DNA of 55,348 nucleotides. Source: Neoluteolibacter marinus (GTDB lineage: Bacteria > Verrucomicrobiota > Verrucomicrobiia > Verrucomicrobiales > Akkermansiaceae). Numbering within the stretch: the stretch's first letter is position 1; every line of letters starts with the position of its first letter. The DNA is taken from positions 1-55,348 of the forward strand of contig NZ_JACZFQ010000119.1 of assembly GCF_014904755.1 (NCBI RefSeq), given 5' to 3'. The notes below the pieces were generated by a model, which worked only from the letters and a program-made list of their open reading frames with translations, made no database searches and was not told where the DNA came from. Position numbers and translations under genes: made by a program. Of this stretch, positions 51,615 through 55,348 are shown piece after piece.

Positions 51615-53789
51615 ATGGAACCCCGCTACCGCCTCAGAGTCTATTTGCTGACCGCCCTCGTGCTGTTTGGCTTCGGAGCGCTGTTGACCCGGCTCTACGA
51701 TTTCCAGATCAACAAGCGCGAGTTCTACAAGGGACAGGTTCCTGGCAACCGCCAGATCACCGTGCGCGAACCCGGAATCCGCGGCACCATCAAGGACCGC
51801 AACGGCATCGAGCTGGCGCGCAACCGCCGGAACTACGAGGTTTCCTTCAATCTCGAGGAAATCCACAGCGCCTACCGCCTCCAGCGCGACCAGGACCCGA
51901 CCGTCGACGTCGAGACCAGCGACAAGGGCATGCCGCGGGTGGGTACGGAGACGGACATCGTCGCCATCGTCAAGGAGCGGGTGATCAGTCCCCTCGGCAA
52001 GCTCGGCTTGCTCCGAGATTTCAACGCCGAGGCGATGCGGGTCCACTACAAGACCCACGGCGGCCTCGTCCCCTTCACCTACACCACGGACCTCGACTAC
52101 GACCAGTTCGCCAAGTTCGCCGAGCACTCTCTTGAAATTCCCGGCGTCTACCTGAACGTCCGCCCGCAGCGCGAGTATCCTTACAAGGCTCTGTCCTGCC
52201 ACACCCTTGGATTCCTCCGCCAGTGGTCGAAGGGCGATATCCCGGAAGACGCCGCCCGCAAATACGGATACCAGTATGTCGGCGACGACCGTGGCGTTGC
52301 CGGCGTCGAGGCCACCCTCGACGACATGCTGCGCGGCCCCGAAGGCTGGAAGCAGATCGTCAAGAGCGAGAAGGGCAAAATCCTCGGCGAAGTGCTCGTC
52401 GATGCCGTCGATCCCGGGGTTGGCGCCGAGGTCACGCTGACCATCGACGCCGAAATCCAGTATCTGGTTTCCAATGCACTGCGTCGCGCCGGCACGGCGG
52501 CCGGGGTGGTGATGGACGTGCGCACCGGCGAGATCCTCGCCATGGCCTCGGTCCCGGACTACGATCCGAATGACTTCATCCCCAGCATCACCCAGGCGAA
52601 GAAGGATGAGTACGATCACAACCCCCATCACCCGCTGATCGACCGATCCATCAGCACTTTTTCTCCCGGTTCCACCTTCAAGGTACCAACGGCAATCGTC
52701 GGCGCGATCCGCGGCTTCGCCCACCGCAGCTACAACTGCAATGGCTACGTGCCCTACGGCAACACCAAGGTCCGCTGCTGGATCGCCAAGAAGGGCGGTG
52801 CCCACGGCGGACTGCCGCTCCCCAAGGCAATCCAAGTCTCCTGCAACCCCTATTTCATGCAACTGGCCAACGCCATCGGCCCCAAGGACATGGCGGACGG
52901 CTTCCGGATGCTGGGATTCGGGGAAAAGACCGGAATCCCCGTCCCCGGTGAAGATGGCGGCACCGTGATCGGCAGCCGCGAGTGGCAGCGCAAGAATCCG
53001 AACGAACGCCCCACGCCGGTCAACATGGCCTTCGCCGCCATCGGCCAGGGAAACTCGCTGGCATCCCCGCTTCAGCTTTGCGCGATGGTCTCCTGCGTCG
53101 CCAACGGCGGCCGCTATTACCGGCCCCGGCTGGTGAAGCGCGCGGTCGATCGCAACGGAACCCCGCTCATCGAGGACACGCCGAGCCTCAAGGTCGATCT
53201 TCTCAAGGAAGGCCTCAAGCCCGCCGACCTCGAATTGATCCGCGAGGGCATGCGGATGGCCGTCAACGTCCCTGGCGGCACCGCAAGCCGGGTCAAGGTC
53301 CCTGGTTACGTGGTGGCCGCCAAGACCGGTACTGCCCAGGCGGAACAGGCCGGTAGCTACCAGCGCCACAATGCCTGGACCATGGCCTTCGCCCCCTACG
53401 ATGAACCGCGCTACGCCGTGGTCGTCATGGTCCGCGAAGGCAAGTCCGGCGGTGCAGTTGCCGGGCCGCTGGTCCATCTGATCCTGCGGGGACTGCTGTC
53501 GCGCGACGAAGGCATGAAGCTGCCCCTGCATCCGCTCGACCCCGTGCCCGGCGCGCTGGAAGCGATCGAAGAGATCCCCCTGCCCGAAGACGTGCTGGCC
53601 GCCATCGATGCCACGGAAGCCGATGGCGAAACCGGCGACGAAGCCGCTGAAGCCGCCACCGCCGCGGGCATCGTGAATCCCAACCCGAAACTCTCCGAAC
53701 CACCCGTCTTACCCCAACCCACCATCAAACCGGAAGCGGACGCGGAAGGCACCGTGACACCACGGAACAACCGCTCCCGCGACCGCTGA
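51615..53789 (+). CDS. mrdA: Penicillin-binding protein 2 (elongation transpeptidase)
   Basis: This 724-residue class B PBP cross-links peptidoglycan during elongation. It has an N-terminal membrane helix (about 8-28), the PBP dimerisation/pedestal domain (about 50-290), and the transpeptidase domain with STFK (S353-K356), SCN (S409-N411), and KTG (K570-G572). The tail (about 620-724) is Ala/Glu/Pro-rich and probably disordered, and is longer than in E. coli PBP2 (633). The frame opens at TTG 51606, overlapping mreD; ATG 51615 is preferred. rodA does not follow immediately; an RNase G gene does. Confidence 0.95.
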   Translation: MEPRYRLRVYLLTALVLFGFGALLTRLYDFQINKREFYKGQVPGNRQITVREPGIRGTIKDRNGIELARNRRNYEVSFNLEEIHSAYRLQRDQDPTVDVETSDKGMPRVGTETDIVAIVKERVISPLGKLGLLRDFNAEAMRVHYKTHGGLVPFTYTTDLDYDQFAKFAEHSLEIPGVYLNVRPQREYPYKALSCHTLGFLRQWSKGDIPEDAARKYGYQYVGDDRGVAGVEATLDDMLRGPEGWKQIVKSEKGKILGEVLVDAVDPGVGAEVTLTIDAEIQYLVSNALRRAGTAAGVVMDVRTGEILAMASVPDYDPNDFIPSITQAKKDEYDHNPHHPLIDRSISTFSPGSTFKVPTAIVGAIRGFAHRSYNCNGYVPYGNTKVRCWIAKKGGAHGGLPLPKAIQVSCNPYFMQLANAIGPKDMADGFRMLGFGEKTGIPVPGEDGGTVIGSREWQRKNPNERPTPVNMAFAAIGQGNSLASPLQLCAMVSCVANGGRYYRPRLVKRAVDRNGTPLIEDTPSLKVDLLKEGLKPADLELIREGMRMAVNVPGGTASRVKVPGYVVAAKTGTAQAEQAGSYQRHNAWTMAFAPYDEPRYAVVVMVREGKSGGAVAGPLVHLILRGLLSRDEGMKLPLHPLDPVPGALEAIEEIPLPEDVLAAIDATEADGETGDEAAEAATAAGIVNPNPKLSEPPVLPQPTIKPEADAEGTVTPRNNRSRDR

Positions 53790-53821
53790 CCCCTTCGAAT
53801 TTACCTCCTCCTATTCAATCC

Positions 53822-55348
53822 ATGATTCAGAAACTCAAGAGATTCCTCGGCATCGGCAAGCCCAACGCCAAGGAAGGCAATACTGTCATCGTTAACGTCG
53901 AGCGACTCGAACGCCGCGTCGCCCTCCTCGAAAACGGGGTCCTCGAAGAATACACCGTCGAACGCGAGGGCGAGCAGAACATCGTCGGCGGCATCTTCAA
54001 GGGCCGCGTGAAGAACATCGAGCCGGGCCTCAAGGCCATGTTCGTCGACATCGGCCTCGACAAAAACGCCTTCCTCCACTTCTGGGACGCCATCCCGGCT
54101 GCGCTCGACGGCGGGCTCGAGGAAATCGACCGCGGCAAGGGCAAGAAGAAGCAGCAGAAGAAGATCACCTCGAAGGACATCCCGAGCATCTATCCGGTCG
54201 GCTCCGAGATCATGATCCAGGTCTCGAAGGGACCGATCGGCACCAAGGGCCCGCGGGTCACCACCAACATCTCGTTGGCCGGCCGCTATCTCGTGCTGAT
54301 GCCCTTCACCGAACAGTTCGGCATCTCCCGCAAGATCGAGGACCCCAAGGAACGCCAGCGCCTGCGCAAGATCATGCAGCGGCTCAGCGTGCCCGAAGGA
54401 ATGGGCATCATCATGCGCACCGTCGCCATCGGCACCCGCGCCCGCCACTTCGTCCGCGACCTCGCGATGCTGCTGGAGCAGTGGAACTCCGTGGAGGAAA
54501 AGCGCGACTCGCGCCCCGCCCCGCTGTGCGTGTTCCAGGAGCCGGGATTGATCGAGCGCACCGCCCGCGACTTCCTCACCGATGAAGTCGACCAGGTGCT
54601 CTGCGACGACGCCGAGACCACCGAGTTCATCCGCGAGATCGCCGGCAAGATTTCCCGCCGCGCCAAGCGCCGAATCCATCACCTGCCGACCACCCAGCCG
54701 ATCTTCGAGGCCATCAACATCCAGAAGCAGATCGACGAGGCCTTCTCGCGCCAGGTCTGGCTCCCCTGCGGCGGCTACATCGTCATCGACGAGACCGAGG
54801 CGCTCATCGCCATCGACGTCAACACCGGCCGCAACCGCGGTTCCAAGGACGTCGACAAGATGATCTTCGAAACCAACGTCGAAGCCGCCCAGGAGGTTGC
54901 CCGCCAGCTCCGGCTGCGCAACATCGGCGGCCTGGTGGTGGTCGACTTCATCGACATGCGCCACCGCAAGGACCAGCAGGCGGTTTACAAGGCGATGAAA
55001 GAGCGCCTCAAGAAGGACAAGGCCAAGACCCAGGTGCTGCAGATCTCATCGATCGGACTGATGGAGATGACCCGCCAGCGGCTCAATGAATCGCTGCGCG
55101 ACACGATGTTCGAACCCTGCCCCTACTGCCAGGGCCGCGCGCGGGTGAAGACCCCCATGACCATGAGCGTCGAGATCCAGCGCCACATCGTCACCGTGAT
55201 CAACAAAGTCCGCGACCAAGCCGGGGATCTCATCATCGTGGTCAACCCGGATGTCCTCAACCGCTTCAAGACCGAGGATGGCAAGCACCTTGTCGAGCTC
55301 GAGCGCCAGCACTCCGGCCGCCTGATCTTCCGCTCCGACCCGTCGCTG
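53822..55348 (+). CDS. rng: Ribonuclease E/G family protein (RNase G), 3' end cut off by the window
   Basis: The frame starts at ATG 53822 (MIQKLKRFLGIGKPN) and stays open for all 509 codons to the window edge, so it is partial. The S1-like RNA-binding region (about 45-150) has FKGRVKNIEPGLKAMFVDIG. The catalytic core has D332 in ALIAIDVNTG and D375/D378 in VVDFIDMRH, and the zinc-link CPYC is at 433-436. The family cuts AU-rich single-stranded RNA in rRNA maturation and mRNA decay. The N-terminus carries a Lys-rich insert (KGKKKQQKK, about 100-110). RNase G also lies downstream of mre genes in E. coli, so the synteny is an old one. Length fits RNase G rather than the longer RNase E. Confidence 0.93.
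   Translation, partial: MIQKLKRFLGIGKPNAKEGNTVIVNVERLERRVALLENGVLEEYTVEREGEQNIVGGIFKGRVKNIEPGLKAMFVDIGLDKNAFLHFWDAIPAALDGGLEEIDRGKGKKKQQKKITSKDIPSIYPVGSEIMIQVSKGPIGTKGPRVTTNISLAGRYLVLMPFTEQFGISRKIEDPKERQRLRKIMQRLSVPEGMGIIMRTVAIGTRARHFVRDLAMLLEQWNSVEEKRDSRPAPLCVFQEPGLIERTARDFLTDEVDQVLCDDAETTEFIREIAGKISRRAKRRIHHLPTTQPIFEAINIQKQIDEAFSRQVWLPCGGYIVIDETEALIAIDVNTGRNRGSKDVDKMIFETNVEAAQEVARQLRLRNIGGLVVVDFIDMRHRKDQQAVYKAMKERLKKDKAKTQVLQISSIGLMEMTRQRLNESLRDTMFEPCPYCQGRARVKTPMTMSVEIQRHIVTVINKVRDQAGDLIIVVNPDVLNRFKTEDGKHLVELERQHSGRLIFRSDPSL

Noticed and set aside
51465-53531. Minus-strand open frame opposite mreD and the PBP2 gene
   Set aside because: Antisense shadow; the PBP2 STFK/SCN/KTG motifs fix the plus strand as coding.
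1-55348. CRISPR arrays, tRNA/rRNA genes, insertion sequences, attachment sites
   Set aside because: I saw no direct-repeat arrays, no tRNA T-loop/anticodon arm arrangement, no transposase or integrase reading frame. Weak tRNAs or short repeats could be missed by eye.

Overview
The window is high-GC DNA with tightly packed genes and few Shine-Dalgarno sequences. It most likely comes from a verrucomicrobium (PVC superphylum, Verrucomicrobiae such as a Luteolibacter/Haloferula-type organism). This is an inference from family content: a giant ThuA/DUF1080/PVC-type dehydrogenase/heme-binding fusion, GH78 next to a DUF5722-type protein, and a discoidin-domain histidine kinase. No rRNA, tRNA, CRISPR array, insertion sequence or phage gene was seen, so this looks like ordinary chromosome with an accessory polysaccharide-use flavour.

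Layout. 0.1-3.2 kb: an RlmI-type rRNA methyltransferase facing an ECF sigma factor and its membrane anti-sigma-like partner. 3.8-8.5 kb: secreted carbohydrate enzymes (GH5-like, GH2, BNR sialidase-like) closed by a strong terminator, then a convergent dodecin. 8.9-16.2 kb: housekeeping genes rpsP and prfA, an acyl/AMP ligase with a dead-looking acyltransferase domain, a small secreted protein, and mfd. 16.3-21.1 kb: a GH78 alpha-L-rhamnosidase and a DUF5722-type putative glycosidase only 6 bp apart, then holB on the opposite strand. 22.3-25.0 kb: a two-component system with a discoidin-like periplasmic sensor, preceded by an AT-rich island.

25.0-35.8 kb (minus strand): a surface-polysaccharide locus transcribed GT2, double GT2, ABC permease, ABC ATPase with a Wzt-like C-terminal domain. 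The permease and ATPase genes join by 4-bp stop/start overlaps. It is followed after 58 bp by the 1692-residue fusion protein. 36.0-45.7 kb: a partial respiratory complex I operon, nuoG-H-I-(new 57-aa membrane ORF)-J-K-L-M-N. A perfect 24-bp dyad upstream matches both the Rex operator pattern and the CRP/FNR pattern. nuoA-F are not in the window. 45.7-48.0 kb: a small membrane protein and a GH10-like protein that has His where the acid/base Glu should be. 48.1 kb to the end: an orphan ParA, then the cell-shape cluster mreB-mreC-mreD-PBP2 and a 3'-truncated RNase G gene.

The best leads are the complex I operator with the unlisted small membrane ORF, the giant oxidoreductase fusion beside the export locus, the internally duplicated glycosyltransferase, and enzymes with substituted catalytic residues (the PlsC-like domain and the GH10). 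No database search could be run; family names come from motifs read in the translated sequence.
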